From: Tsuneonella sediminis
GTDB taxonomy: Bacteria > Pseudomonadota > Alphaproteobacteria > Sphingomonadales > Sphingomonadaceae
Reading direction: 5' to 3'
Assembly: GCF_051912845.1 (NCBI RefSeq)
Contig: NZ_JBNCBU010000003.1
Location: 1 to 64,000, forward strand
DNA: 64,000 bases
Shown: positions 28,099 through 35,888 of the stretch, piece by piece
Position numbering within the stretch: the first letter of the stretch is position 1
Layout: every line of letters begins with the position of its first letter
The notes under the pieces: model-generated
Seen by the model: only the letters and a program-made list of their open reading frames with translations
Database searches by the model: none
Told to the model about the DNA's origin: nothing
Translations under genes and position numbers: made by a program

Positions 28099-29799
28099 AT
28101 GAGTGAAGGTGGCTATGCCTTTCACAACAAGGGCATCGGCAGTGTCTTGAAGACATCTCTCCTCGCGGTTCCACCAAATCAGCGATCCTATGCTTGGAAG
28201 CGTGGGCATGTCACCGATCTCTTAAGCGATTTGAAAACTGCGATATCCTCGAAAGACGATACCTATTTTCTCGGAACAACCGTTCTCGTTGAAGACGAAG
28301 TTCGCTTGCAAATCGCTGACGGCCAGCAACGTCTCGCCACCACCTCGATCATCTTTGCCCGATGCCGCGATCTGCTCAAAAAGATTGGCGAGGAAAGAGA
28401 CGCCGATTCCATCAATCAGGATTTTCTGAGTAGGTACGACAGGAACACGAAGGACCAAGAATTCCTGCTGCACCTTAATATCGAAGACAACGAGTTCTTC
28501 CACGAACATATTATTGAGAAAGACTGGGAAACCGGCGCGCCCGACATTAAGAAATTTGCATTTCCGTCCAATCGGCGACTGTTTGAATCGTCCCAAGAAA
28601 TTCAAACTTTCCTACGTGGCGAGATTGGGCATTTAAATGCAGAGCTTGCGCATGAGCAGCTAGATAAGTGGACTAAGTACCTCGAGAAGTTTTCAACGGT
28701 TGTAACCGTCCAAGTGCCAGACGAAGTGGGCGCTTTCAGGATGTTCGAAACCCTCAACGATCGAGGGTTGCGCGCATCTCAGGCAGATATTCTGAAAAAC
28801 TATCTGTTCAGCAGGGCGAACTCTTCGTCGTTGGATCAGATGCACGGGCATTGGAATCAGATGTATGGGACGCTCTCCGATACCTTTGACGATGCCGATG
28901 AGCAGATGGTTCGGTATATTCGGTACTACTGGACACTATTGCACGGCCTAACTCGCGACAGGGAACTGGCCAAGGATCTCAAAGATGAGATAAAGAGTTC
29001 TCGAGCTGCCCTAAAATTTGTGTCTGCCGCAAACGCGGCAAGTGTAGACTTTGCCGCTATCTTCCAACCCGATCACTCGAAGTGGAAGCCTTACGGCGCC
29101 CAATGTACGGAAGATTTGCGCGTCCTGACGGAGATATTTAATATTGAACAAATTGTCCCGCTAGTGTTTGCCGTTTCTAATAGGTTTTCTGTGCCGGAAA
29201 CCAAGAAAGCATTTAAGCTCTTTGTAAGTTGGTCAGCCAGATTCTTGCTCGGCGGTTCTGGAAGAGCTGGGCGTCTCGACAAACAATATGCTGAGATGGC
29301 TCATGATATCGGAACGGGCAAGATAAAGACTGCGAAAGCTTTACGAGATTTTCTTTCGGATAAGGTGCCGACTGATGATCAATTTAGGCGACTTGTTCTC
29401 AATGCAAAAGTCGCCAAGCCGGTTCTCGCGCGATACTACCTCATCGCACTTGAGATGGGGTACGGCGATAAGTCGGGCGAATTGGTGCCCTCTAGGGACG
29501 TCCATCAGGTAAACCTTGAGCACGTCATTCCAAAGACCTTCAACAAGGCTTTCAACCTCGCACGTCCGGAATACGAAGACTTGATCAATCGCCTGGGCAA
29601 CTTGGCGATCATAAATTCTGCGTGGAATGCAGAAATCGGCAATCAGGACTTCCTCACCAAGAAACCGAAGTATGCGAAGTCGGAGTTGGAGCTCACCTCC
29701 CTGTTGGCGAAATATAAAAAGTTTGATCGGAAGGAGGTGGATAAGCGGCAGAAAGTCATGGCTGAACTTGCGCCGAAGGTGTGGTCGCTGAAATTTTGA
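28099..29799 (+). CDS. DUF262-DUF1524 protein, GmrSD/BrxU/SspE-like putative defence nuclease
   Basis: The 566-residue protein fuses an N-terminal DUF262 domain to a C-terminal DUF1524 HNH nuclease. The DUF262 domain has a ParB-like NTPase fold, with QRSYAW near residue 27 and ADGQQR near residue 75, matching the DGQQR NTP-binding motif. FETLNDRG follows near 215. The DUF1524 part has LEHVIPK near residue 475, then RLGNLAIINSAWN and FLTKKPKYAKS, which supply the HNH/betabeta-alpha-metal residues. Such proteins cut modified phage DNA (GmrSD, BrxU) or act with phosphorothioation (SspE). The gene is visibly AT-richer, with codon use unlike its neighbours. It begins 44 bases after thiC, with SD-like GAGGGG, and has no recognisable partner gene. 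Confidence 0.85.
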   Translation: MSEGGYAFHNKGIGSVLKTSLLAVPPNQRSYAWKRGHVTDLLSDLKTAISSKDDTYFLGTTVLVEDEVRLQIADGQQRLATTSIIFARCRDLLKKIGEERDADSINQDFLSRYDRNTKDQEFLLHLNIEDNEFFHEHIIEKDWETGAPDIKKFAFPSNRRLFESSQEIQTFLRGEIGHLNAELAHEQLDKWTKYLEKFSTVVTVQVPDEVGAFRMFETLNDRGLRASQADILKNYLFSRANSSSLDQMHGHWNQMYGTLSDTFDDADEQMVRYIRYYWTLLHGLTRDRELAKDLKDEIKSSRAALKFVSAANAASVDFAAIFQPDHSKWKPYGAQCTEDLRVLTEIFNIEQIVPLVFAVSNRFSVPETKKAFKLFVSWSARFLLGGSGRAGRLDKQYAEMAHDIGTGKIKTAKALRDFLSDKVPTDDQFRRLVLNAKVAKPVLARYYLIALEMGYGDKSGELVPSRDVHQVNLEHVIPKTFNKAFNLARPEYEDLINRLGNLAIINSAWNAEIGNQDFLTKKPKYAKSELELTSLLAKYKKFDRKEVDKRQKVMAELAPKVWSLKF

Positions 29800-29969
29800 A
29801 GTTCGTGCTGCGCAGATTTTGGGCGATCCCCACATCTCCCTGCCGAGTTCCTACGTCATGCCACAATGCACGCCCCCCCGCAGTTGATTGACCACCACAG
29901 TTCCGGGGAAGTTCCAGCGGCACGCGAGTTCCGAGGCGCGTTCCGCGCGTTCTGGAGAGCGTATACTTA

Positions 29970-30245
29970 TCACCGCCCCAACCGCACCAACTCCCGGTCC
30001 AGCGCCTGCAGGAACCGCGAGCGGTCCTCCTTGCGGAACGGCGGCGGGCCGCCGCCGGTGCCTCCTAGCACCCCGTCCATCCCGGCGCGCAGGTCGGCCA
30101 TGATGGCGCGGGTGGTGCCAGTGTTCTTGGGGGCGCTGCCGATGTTGGCGGCGTCGAAGGGCTTGCCGGTATGCGCCAGCACCTTCGCATCGGCCTTCAG
30201 GGCGCGGTCGCCTGCGCAACTCCAAGTGCGATCACCGGTCGCTCG
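29970..30245 (-). pseudogene. truncated YaiI/YqxD (UPF0178) family gene
   Basis: The minus-strand frame reads the C-terminal half of a YaiI-type protein: VLAHTGKPFDAAN, RAIMADLRAGM, GGGPPPF and DRSRFLQALDREL. It closely parallels the intact copy at 32250-32711. The N-terminal half, with the DADACPVK metal-site motif, is missing, and the upstream end degrades near TGD and RALKADAK. It lacks a plausible start, so it is a relic. The stretch 29800-30318 holds this relic and otherwise nothing recognisable: no tRNA, integrase or clear repeat marks the edges of the neighbouring foreign gene. The break is on the side away from that gene. Confidence 0.75.
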
Positions 30246-30318
30246 CGCAAAACCATTTTCCTACACGCCCCCACCTGTGCCTTAAGCTGTTGGATGAGCA
30301 GCACGCTTCCCGCTACCC

Positions 30319-30864
30319 GTGCGGCTGGTTCCGGCCGCCGCGTCCTCGACCGTCCCTGTCGATGCGCCTTCGCTTCCCGCGCGCCCTCGCGACAGCGATT
30401 GCGATCCGCTGCCTCCGCCCGAAGACGGCGCGCCGCGGTGGAGCCGGGCGAAGCAGGTCGCCTTTCTCCAGCACCTTGCCGCCAGTCACTCGGTCGCCGC
30501 GGCGGCGCGCAGCGTGGGGATGAGCCGCCAGTCCGCCTATCGCCTGCGCGCGCGGCTGAAGGGCCAGCCGTTCGACCAGGCGTGGGCGGCGGCGTTCGAC
30601 TGCGCGTTCAACGCGCTCGCCCACGCGGCGATGGAGCGGGCGATCCACGGGGTGGAGCAGCCCTATTTCCACAACGGCGAGCTGGTCCATGTCGGCCGCC
30701 GCTATGACGAACGGCTGACGCTGGGCCTCTTGCGGATGCGCGCCGAGATGCTCCCGCTCGAACTCGGCGATCCGGTGAGCGACGCCTCGGCTTACGCGCC
30801 GGGCGACTTTCCCGCGCTGCTGGGCCGGGTCGCCCGGGGGAACGAGCGGTGGGACGTTGCGTGA
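30319..30864 (+). CDS. helix-turn-helix protein of unknown function
   Basis: The 181-residue protein has a helix-turn-helix at about residues 42-80 (QVAFLQHLAASHSVAAAARSVG, then MSRQSAYRLRARL). This layout is like the DNA-binding part of small terminase subunits or transposase-type HTH proteins. An Ala- and Pro-rich, poorly ordered N-tail precedes it, and a helical C-terminal part with DERLTLGLLRMRAEMLPL follows. No effector or catalytic motif is seen. GTG is the first usable start after an in-frame stop at 30295. No phage genes accompany it, so a resident regulator is more likely than a terminase. Confidence 0.65.
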   Translation: MRLVPAAASSTVPVDAPSLPARPRDSDCDPLPPPEDGAPRWSRAKQVAFLQHLAASHSVAAAARSVGMSRQSAYRLRARLKGQPFDQAWAAAFDCAFNALAHAAMERAIHGVEQPYFHNGELVHVGRRYDERLTLGLLRMRAEMLPLELGDPVSDASAYAPGDFPALLGRVARGNERWDVA

Positions 30865-31077
30865 TGCTCGGCGGAGGGCGGGGGCAGGCGAGAACGTGTC
30901 ACCCTGTCCGCGAGACGAAAACAGTGCGAGGCCAATGATATAGCGTATTTGCCATGGGTGACGCCCTGTCACCTCTTTCCGGCGAACCGATTCCGCCGTG
31001 CGACGGGTTCGGGGAAACCTCGCGCCGCCGATCCGTTGATGATGGACCAACGACCGACACGAGAGGGAACAACGCCG

Positions 31078-31422
31078 ATGCAGGTCCAGTTCAATTCCGA
31101 CAGCAGCGTCATGGGCACCCAGAACGTCGCCTCGCGGATCGAGGAGGCGGTGCGGGCCAAGCTGGCGCGGTTCGAGGATCGGCTGACCCGGATCGAGGTG
31201 CACGTGCGCGACGAGAACGGGGCCAAGGGCGGGGCGGACGACAAGGCCTGCACCATCGAGGCGCGCCCGCGCGGCGGCCGCGCGATCGGCGTGACCGAGC
31301 ACGCCGCCACCGTCGACGACGCCGCGCGGCTGGCCGGCGCCAGGCTGGCCCAGCGACTCGACCGTCATTTCGGCAAGTCCGAACGCCACGGCCACGACCA
31401 GCGGCCCGAAAAGACGCTCTAG
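31078..31422 (+). CDS. HPF/RaiA-family ribosome-associated protein
   Basis: The 114-residue protein matches the S30AE domain: MQVQFNSDSSVMG, then EEAVRAKLARFEDRLTRIEVHVRDENG, the hallmark first helix and strand. These proteins bind the 30S decoding centre and promote dormancy or hibernation. It lacks the long C-terminal dimerisation domain of long HPF. An SD-like GAGAGGG precedes the ATG at 31078; a GTG or ATG further upstream is less likely. The TAG shares CTAG with the convergent Mpo1-like gene. An EcfG-like box (GGAAA-N16-CGTT near 31014-31038) is possible but weak. Confidence 0.85.
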   Translation: MQVQFNSDSSVMGTQNVASRIEEAVRAKLARFEDRLTRIEVHVRDENGAKGGADDKACTIEARPRGGRAIGVTEHAATVDDAARLAGARLAQRLDRHFGKSERHGHDQRPEKTL

Positions 31423-31781
31423 CCCTCCTTGCGCACCCCCGCCGCGCGCAGTTCCTTGCCCAGCCTCCCGGTCAGCCACAGCCACCACATCCTGAAATCG
31501 GCGGCGAGGCTCCACAGCGGGTAGGTGAAGGTCGCGGGGCGGTTCTTCTCGACCGTGAAGTGCGCGAGCCAGGCGAAGAAGTAGCCCGCCACCGGCATCG
31601 CCAGCAGCCACCACCAGCGCCCTGTCAGCGCCGCGTACACCGCCACCGCGACCACCAGCGTCGTGCCGACATAGTGCAGCGCGCGGGTGCGCGGCTTCGA
31701 ATGCTCGCGCAGGTAGAACGGCCAGAACTCGGCAAAGGTGGCATAGCGGCTGTCAGCCGGCCGGGGATCGGGTGCGGTCAT
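31419..31781 (-). CDS. Mpo1-like (DUF962) membrane protein
   Basis: The 120-residue protein has the Mpo1/DUF962 signature: FWPFYLREHSKPRTRALHYVG near residue 20 and WLAHFTVEKNRPATF near residue 70. In yeast Mpo1 the His residues bind iron for alpha-oxidation of 2-hydroxy fatty acids. Two to three hydrophobic segments place it in the membrane. The ATG at 31781 is chosen over one 12 codons upstream because the upstream extension is unlike the family. Function in bacteria is untested. Confidence 0.82.
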   Translation of the reverse strand: MTAPDPRPADSRYATFAEFWPFYLREHSKPRTRALHYVGTTLVVAVAVYAALTGRWWWLLAMPVAGYFFAWLAHFTVEKNRPATFTYPLWSLAADFRMWWLWLTGRLGKELRAAGVRKEG

Positions 31782-31923
31782 GCCGCCAAGGCTGCCCCCG
31801 CTGTCCGGGTGGCGCAAGAAGCAAGTTGTGCCAGGGGACTCCGGGCGGGGCGGCCGCCTTTCGTATCGGTCGACACCGGCACCGCGTTCGGGCAGTCATG
31901 TCCAAGGCAAAGGGGGGAGGCGA

Positions 31924-32253
31924 ATGCCCGAGACACAATCGAGTTTCGCGCTGGACGATAACCGGGAACGGCGGCGCCTGCCCGTGATCGGGCTCACGCT
32001 TTCGGCGCTGTATATCGCGGGGCTGGTCGTCTACCTGTTCGCGAAGGGGCAAAACCCGGCGGACCTGCGGCTGAACGAACTCGGTGATTTCCTGGGCGGC
32101 GTGGCGAGCCCGCTCGCGTTTCTCTGGCTGGTGCTGGGCTTCTTCCAGCAAAGCCGCGAGATCCGCCTGTCGTCGCGCGCGCTCCACCTGCAGGCGAGCG
32201 AACTGCGCGCGAGCCGCGAAAGTCATGAAAGCGGCGCCCAGCATTCCGGCTAG
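31924..32253 (+). CDS. small two-helix membrane protein of unknown function
   Basis: The 109-residue protein has two hydrophobic segments (about residues 18-38 and 54-74), LPVIGLTLSALYIAGLVVYLF and VASPLAFLWLVLGFF. They are followed by a charged, probably coiled-coil tail (REIRLSSRALHLQASELRASRES). A strong purine-rich SD (GGGGGAGG) precedes the ATG. Similar short proteins occur in other bacteria as hypothetical membrane proteins. Its TAG shares CTAG with the convergent yaiI gene. Confidence 0.7.
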   Translation: MPETQSSFALDDNRERRRLPVIGLTLSALYIAGLVVYLFAKGQNPADLRLNELGDFLGGVASPLAFLWLVLGFFQQSREIRLSSRALHLQASELRASRESHESGAQHSG

Positions 32254-32711
32254 CGCCGGGCGAGCGCGACGAGCACGCGGTCGAGCGCCTGAAGGAAGCG
32301 CGACCTGTCGGCCTTCGCGAACGGGGGCGGCCCGCCGCCGGGTCCGACCATCCCTGCCCGCAAGTCGGCCATGATCGCGCGGGTGGCGATCGCGCCCCCG
32401 ATGCTTGCGGCATCGAACGGCTTGCCGGCGTGCGAGAGGACCTGCGCACCCGCCTTGAGGCAGCGCTCGGCGAGGAGGATGTCTCCGGTCACCACGACGG
32501 TCCGGGGTCCGGCGTTATCGGCGATCCAGTCGTCCGCCGCGTCGAATGCGTCCGACACCACCACGCGCCGTATCCGCTCGCTGACAGGGACTCGGAAGGC
32601 CGCATTGCTCACCACGCGCACTTGCGCCCCGTGCCGTTCGGCCACGCGGTAGATCTCGTCCTTGACCGGGCAGGCGTCGGCATCGACCAGGATCGTCACG
32701 GTTGCAGGCAT
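32250..32711 (-). CDS. yaiI: YaiI/YqxD-family protein (UPF0178)
   Basis: The 153-residue protein is intact: VDADACPVKDEIYRVA at the start is the PIN-like acidic site of the family. VVTGDILLAERCLKAGA, HAGKPFDAASI, RAIMADLRAGM, GGGPPPFAKADRSRFLQALDRVL follow in normal order. The biochemical role is not known, although a PIN-like fold suggests a nuclease. A truncated second copy lies about 2 kb upstream (29970-30245), so the pair shows a local duplication. Confidence 0.9.
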   Translation of the reverse strand: MPATVTILVDADACPVKDEIYRVAERHGAQVRVVSNAAFRVPVSERIRRVVVSDAFDAADDWIADNAGPRTVVVTGDILLAERCLKAGAQVLSHAGKPFDAASIGGAIATRAIMADLRAGMVGPGGGPPPFAKADRSRFLQALDRVLVALARR

Positions 32712-32752
32712 CGCGTGCGCCTAGCACGAATCCGGCGGTCGGCGGAGGCGGG

Positions 32753-33010
32753 CTAGGGGTCTTCGCTCGGCGCGTTCGCGTTGTCCTGTTCCTCCACGTC
32801 CTGCTCCCCCAGCTGGCCGTGGCCGTGATAGGCGGCGTCCGTCTGGCCGCCGTGGAAATCGCCATCGGCGTCCTTGGGGCCGACCGGCCCGCCGCCACCC
32901 GCACCGCGCTTGTCGCGCGGGATGAGGCCGCCGGTCTCGCCGTCTCCCCGGCGCGCGTGATAGCGACGGTCGGCTGGCGGCATTCCGGGTGTCGGGACTT
33001 TTCCTGGCAT
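32753..33010 (-). CDS. small Gly/Asp-rich hydrophilic protein
   Basis: The 85-residue protein is very hydrophilic: a basic first half (DRRYHARRGDGE, RDKRGAGGGG), then an acidic and glycine-rich tail with GPKDADGDFHGG, ending in many Glu/Gln. It is probably disordered. Coding is supported by a good SD (GAGGAG, 8 bases before the ATG) and by the absence of a better gene in this gap. I recognise no family. Confidence 0.55.
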   Translation of the reverse strand: MPGKVPTPGMPPADRRYHARRGDGETGGLIPRDKRGAGGGGPVGPKDADGDFHGGQTDAAYHGHGQLGEQDVEEQDNANAPSEDP

Positions 33011-33201
33011 GGTGGCTGCTCCTCGCTTGCGGGGCGGTGCGCGCCGCTCTCCTGAAGGCGCGCCCGTCCTACCCTTCTAACGAAAGCCCGCCGGGGCAGC
33101 CGGTTCCCCCTGGTGCGGAGACCCCGGTCGGTCTTGCGCTGACGGTCCCGGAACGGCAGGGGGCACGGGACATTCCCATTTCCGACAGGAGAACCCGCGC
33201 G

Positions 33202-33762
33202 ATGCTCGAACACGTACCCGCCTTCCTCGGCCGCCTGCTGCACAACGTGCGTGCGGGGCACGGCAAGCTCGCCGTGGCGAAGCTCGCCGACGAGGCGGCG
33301 ATGGGCGCGGGAGGCTTTGCACTGTCCAGCGCTGCGTTCATGGACGGCGGCGTGCTCGACCCGATGTTCACCGCCGATGAGGAAGACGCGTGCTGTCCCC
33401 CGCTCGCGTGGACCGCGCCGCCCCACGGCACCCGCGCGCTCGCGCTGGCGGTCGAGGACCCCGATGCGCCGACGCCCGAACCGTTCGTCCACTTGCTGGG
33501 CTGGGGCATGGAACCTGCCGCGGGCGAACTTTACGAGGGTGACGATCCGCCGATGGTCGGCCTCAATTCGTTCCAGCAGGCCGGCTGGCTGCCGCCGGAT
33601 CCGCCGAGCGGCCACGGAAGTCACGACTATGTCTTCCAGATCTTCGCGCTCGACACCCCGCTCGACCTGGGCCCCGGCAAGGGCCGCGGCGCGCTGATCG
33701 AGGCGATGGAGGGTCATGTGATCGGCGCCGCGGTCCTGACCGGGACATATTCGCGCGGCTGA
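33202..33762 (+). CDS. YbhB/YbcL (PEBP)-family protein
   Basis: The 186-residue protein has the phosphatidylethanolamine-binding protein fold: FTADEEDACCPPLAWTAPP, ALAVEDPDAPTPEPFVHLLGWG (the DPDAP ligand-site motif), GHGSHDYVFQIFALD and the C-terminal GAAVLTGTYSRG. In bacteria these proteins are called Raf kinase inhibitor-like, without proven function. The ATG at 33202 is chosen because the upstream codons overlap no conserved sequence. No signal peptide is visible, so it is cytoplasmic. Confidence 0.88.
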   Translation: MLEHVPAFLGRLLHNVRAGHGKLAVAKLADEAAMGAGGFALSSAAFMDGGVLDPMFTADEEDACCPPLAWTAPPHGTRALALAVEDPDAPTPEPFVHLLGWGMEPAAGELYEGDDPPMVGLNSFQQAGWLPPDPPSGHGSHDYVFQIFALDTPLDLGPGKGRGALIEAMEGHVIGAAVLTGTYSRG

Positions 33763-33816
33763 AGGGAACCATCGGGAATCGCCGGGGATTCGGGTCTTCG
33801 CAAAGGAGATTCAACG

Positions 33817-34005
33817 ATGGCAAGGAACACCGGCGAAGGCTACCGGGTCGGCTCGGTCGACGATCGCACCCAGGTGAAGAACCCCGTCACCGGAAAATGG
33901 ACCAAGCGCGACCGCTCGGACGGCGAATTCATCGACGTGAAAAGCGATGGCGAGCCGTTCAAGGGCGTGGCCCGGGAACCCGACGGGCGGCGCTCGCGCG
34001 ACTGA
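33817..34005 (+). CDS. small hydrophilic conserved protein
   Basis: The 62-residue protein is polar and charged, with the core VGSVDDRTQVKNPVTGKWTKRD and FIDVKSDGEPFKGVAREP. A strong SD (AAAGGAGA, 7 bases before the ATG) and protein-like composition support coding. Short proteins with this NPxTGxWxKRD core are found in many bacteria near stress genes. No domain or function is known. Confidence 0.7.
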   Translation: MARNTGEGYRVGSVDDRTQVKNPVTGKWTKRDRSDGEFIDVKSDGEPFKGVAREPDGRRSRD

Positions 34006-34095
34006 GCGGCAGCGCAGGGGGACGCTCCCTTGCGCCGGCGGGGCGGTCGGCTTAACCTGCCGCGCGCGGGTCGCCCTTTGGCAGGGGGGTGGCAC

Positions 34096-34713
34096 ATGCG
34101 CGGTTCCTTTTCACGCAGGACATTTGTCGCGGGCGCAGTCGGCGGGGCCGCGATCGGCGGCCCGGTGCTGGCACAGACGGTAACGGCGACATCCGACATG
34201 GGGCCGTTCTTCCCGGCCTCCTATCGCGGCGAAACCGATGCCGATCTCACGCGCGTCGCGGGCGGCAGCGGTCGCGCGCAGGGACAGGTGATCGAAGTAA
34301 CGGGCCGCGTGCTCGACCGGTTCGGAAAGCCGGTTTCCGGCGCCCGGCTCGACATATGGCAGGCGAACGCGGCGGGCCGATACGCCCACCCGCAGGACCC
34401 GGCGATCATGCCGCTCGACCCCAACTTCCAAGGGTTTGCAACGCTGCGAACCGCCCCGGACGGAACCTGGAAGATGCTGACGGTAAAACCCGGAAGCTAT
34501 GCCAGCCCGATCGGCGAGAGACCTCCCCACATTCACATGGACGTGACGGGGCGCGATGCCCGGGGCATCTACCAGATGTATTTCCCCGAAGACGAAACGG
34601 CGAACGCCAGGGACGCGCTCTACCGGTCGCTCGGCGACAGCGCCCCGACCGCGATCGCGAGCGCGCTGGGAGACCACCGCTATGCGTGGGACATCGTGTT
34701 GATCGAGGGGTAG
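34096..34713 (+). CDS. Tat-exported intradiol ring-cleavage dioxygenase family protein
   Basis: The 205-residue protein begins with a Tat signal (SRRTFVAGA, cleavage near VLAQ). The body is a single catalytic domain of the protocatechuate/catechol 1,2-dioxygenase family. All four Fe(III) ligands are in place: Tyr96 (AGRYAHP), Tyr135 (GSYASP), His145 and His147 (PPHIHMDV). The fold is complete from ATSDMGPFFP to WDIVLIEG. Most intradiol enzymes are cytoplasmic and lack a signal, so the substrate may be an extracellular catechol or lignin-derived compound. No catabolic operon surrounds it. Confidence 0.87.
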   Translation: MRGSFSRRTFVAGAVGGAAIGGPVLAQTVTATSDMGPFFPASYRGETDADLTRVAGGSGRAQGQVIEVTGRVLDRFGKPVSGARLDIWQANAAGRYAHPQDPAIMPLDPNFQGFATLRTAPDGTWKMLTVKPGSYASPIGERPPHIHMDVTGRDARGIYQMYFPEDETANARDALYRSLGDSAPTAIASALGDHRYAWDIVLIEG

Positions 34714-34734
34714 GTTCTCTGTCCCCAGTCCGCC

Positions 34735-35163
34735 TCAGCCCGCCGGCGGGGCCGCCACATCCAGCGGCGCGATCGGGGGGGCAACGGGTCTCGCCTCGAT
34801 CGAAGGGGGCGGGGATTCAGGCTCGTCCCATATGACCCCGCCAGACTCTTCCGCAAACGCCTGCTCGGGAAGCGGCTCGTAGCCGGCCGGGCGCCAGCCG
34901 AAGCGTTGCTGCGAGTACAGGCCGCGCGTTGACAGTTCCGCGACCTCGATTCTGCCGCTCGGCGTCACCATCGGGTAGTGGTCGGGCAGCGCCATCTCGG
35001 GCCGTCCGTCGTCCGACGGATCGAACACGATCGCGCGCTCCGGCAGCATGTTCATGCCGATTCCGGCGTTCTGAATGGGGGTGGTATTGGTCGTGGCGCC
35101 GCCGACCGCGCCCGCGATCGACGCGAAAACGCACGCGCCCAGAAACAAGGGCGTTGCCTTCAT
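34735..35163 (-). CDS. secreted hypothetical protein
   Basis: The 142-residue protein has an N-terminal signal peptide (FLGACVFASIAGAVGG) and a middle part with LPDHYPMVTPSGRIEVAELSTRGLYSQQRFG, described in short pieces: LPDHYPMVTP, GRIEVAELS. The C-terminal tail is Pro-rich. The pattern recalls small envelope-associated proteins, but I recognise no family. It is convergent with the dioxygenase gene and divergent from the COG3650 lipoprotein gene. Confidence 0.6.
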   Translation of the reverse strand: MKATPLFLGACVFASIAGAVGGATTNTTPIQNAGIGMNMLPERAIVFDPSDDGRPEMALPDHYPMVTPSGRIEVAELSTRGLYSQQRFGWRPAGYEPLPEQAFAEESGGVIWDEPESPPPSIEARPVAPPIAPLDVAAPPAG

Positions 35164-35247
35164 GGCGAAGACTCCGAATGTGTCGAACAGTTTGACTGGT
35201 ACAATGCACGAAACGCCGCCGGTGTTCCGCGCGAAGGAGGAACAACG

Positions 35248-35733
35248 ATGAAGGTAACGCGTCGAGGAGCCATGCCGCGCCCGACCCTCCATGCCGCCGC
35301 CGTGTCCGTCCTCGCGCTCTCCGCTTGCAGCAGCCAGCCGGAACCGGGCAGCATGCCGGGGGACCTGGGCGACGATTCGCCCTTCGCAGCCATCAGCGAG
35401 GGCGACACCGTCCGTTTCACTGGAACCGAGCCGTTCTGGGGCGGCCAGGTCGCAGGGACGGCCCTGACATACTCCACGCCGGAAATCCCCGACGGGACCG
35501 ACATTACGGTTGTACGCTTCGCCGGACGCGGCGGCGTATCGTGGAGCGGGATGTACGAGGGCAGCAGGCTGGTGCTCGCCGTCACGCCCGGTGATTGTTC
35601 CGACGGCATGAGCGACCGCACCTATCCCTACACCGCCACACTCGAGGTCAATGGCGAACAGCGATCCGGCTGCGCCTGGACCGAACGCCAGTCTTTTACC
35701 GAGCCCGATCCGCCTGGAGAGACGATGCCCTAG
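35248..35733 (+). CDS. COG3650-like lipoprotein
   Basis: The 161-residue product has a lipoprotein signal with lipobox LSAC (near residue 27). The folded part is small and beta-rich: VRFTGTEPFWGGQVAG near residue 60, then two Cys in GDCSDGMSDRTYPYTATL and GEQRSGCAW, probably a disulfide. The TEPFWG block and DRxYPY block are what I know of the COG3650 family; it has no known activity. A strong SD (GAAGGAGG) precedes the ATG. Confidence 0.8.
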   Translation: MKVTRRGAMPRPTLHAAAVSVLALSACSSQPEPGSMPGDLGDDSPFAAISEGDTVRFTGTEPFWGGQVAGTALTYSTPEIPDGTDITVVRFAGRGGVSWSGMYEGSRLVLAVTPGDCSDGMSDRTYPYTATLEVNGEQRSGCAWTERQSFTEPDPPGETMP

Positions 35734-35888
35734 GTTTTCACCAGAATGGCGGGCATCGGCTCGGCGGGCCATTCCATCGAGTCGCCGTGAAAAATTTGGC
35801 GGGAAACCTTAGATTACAACTGGTTGAGCGGTTCCTGAACGCCCCATAAACGGAACCCGGTCCAAAACTTGCGGATTGTTTGCCGGCT

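Noticed and set aside
28056..30320. Integrative element with attachment sites around the foreign gene
   Set aside because: No integrase, tRNA target or flanking direct repeat was found by eye; only one foreign gene and a relic are seen.
33991..34034. Hairpin after the 62-residue protein gene as a terminator
   Set aside because: The stem GCGCAGGG/CCCTTGCGC has a bulge and no U-tract, so support is too weak to list.
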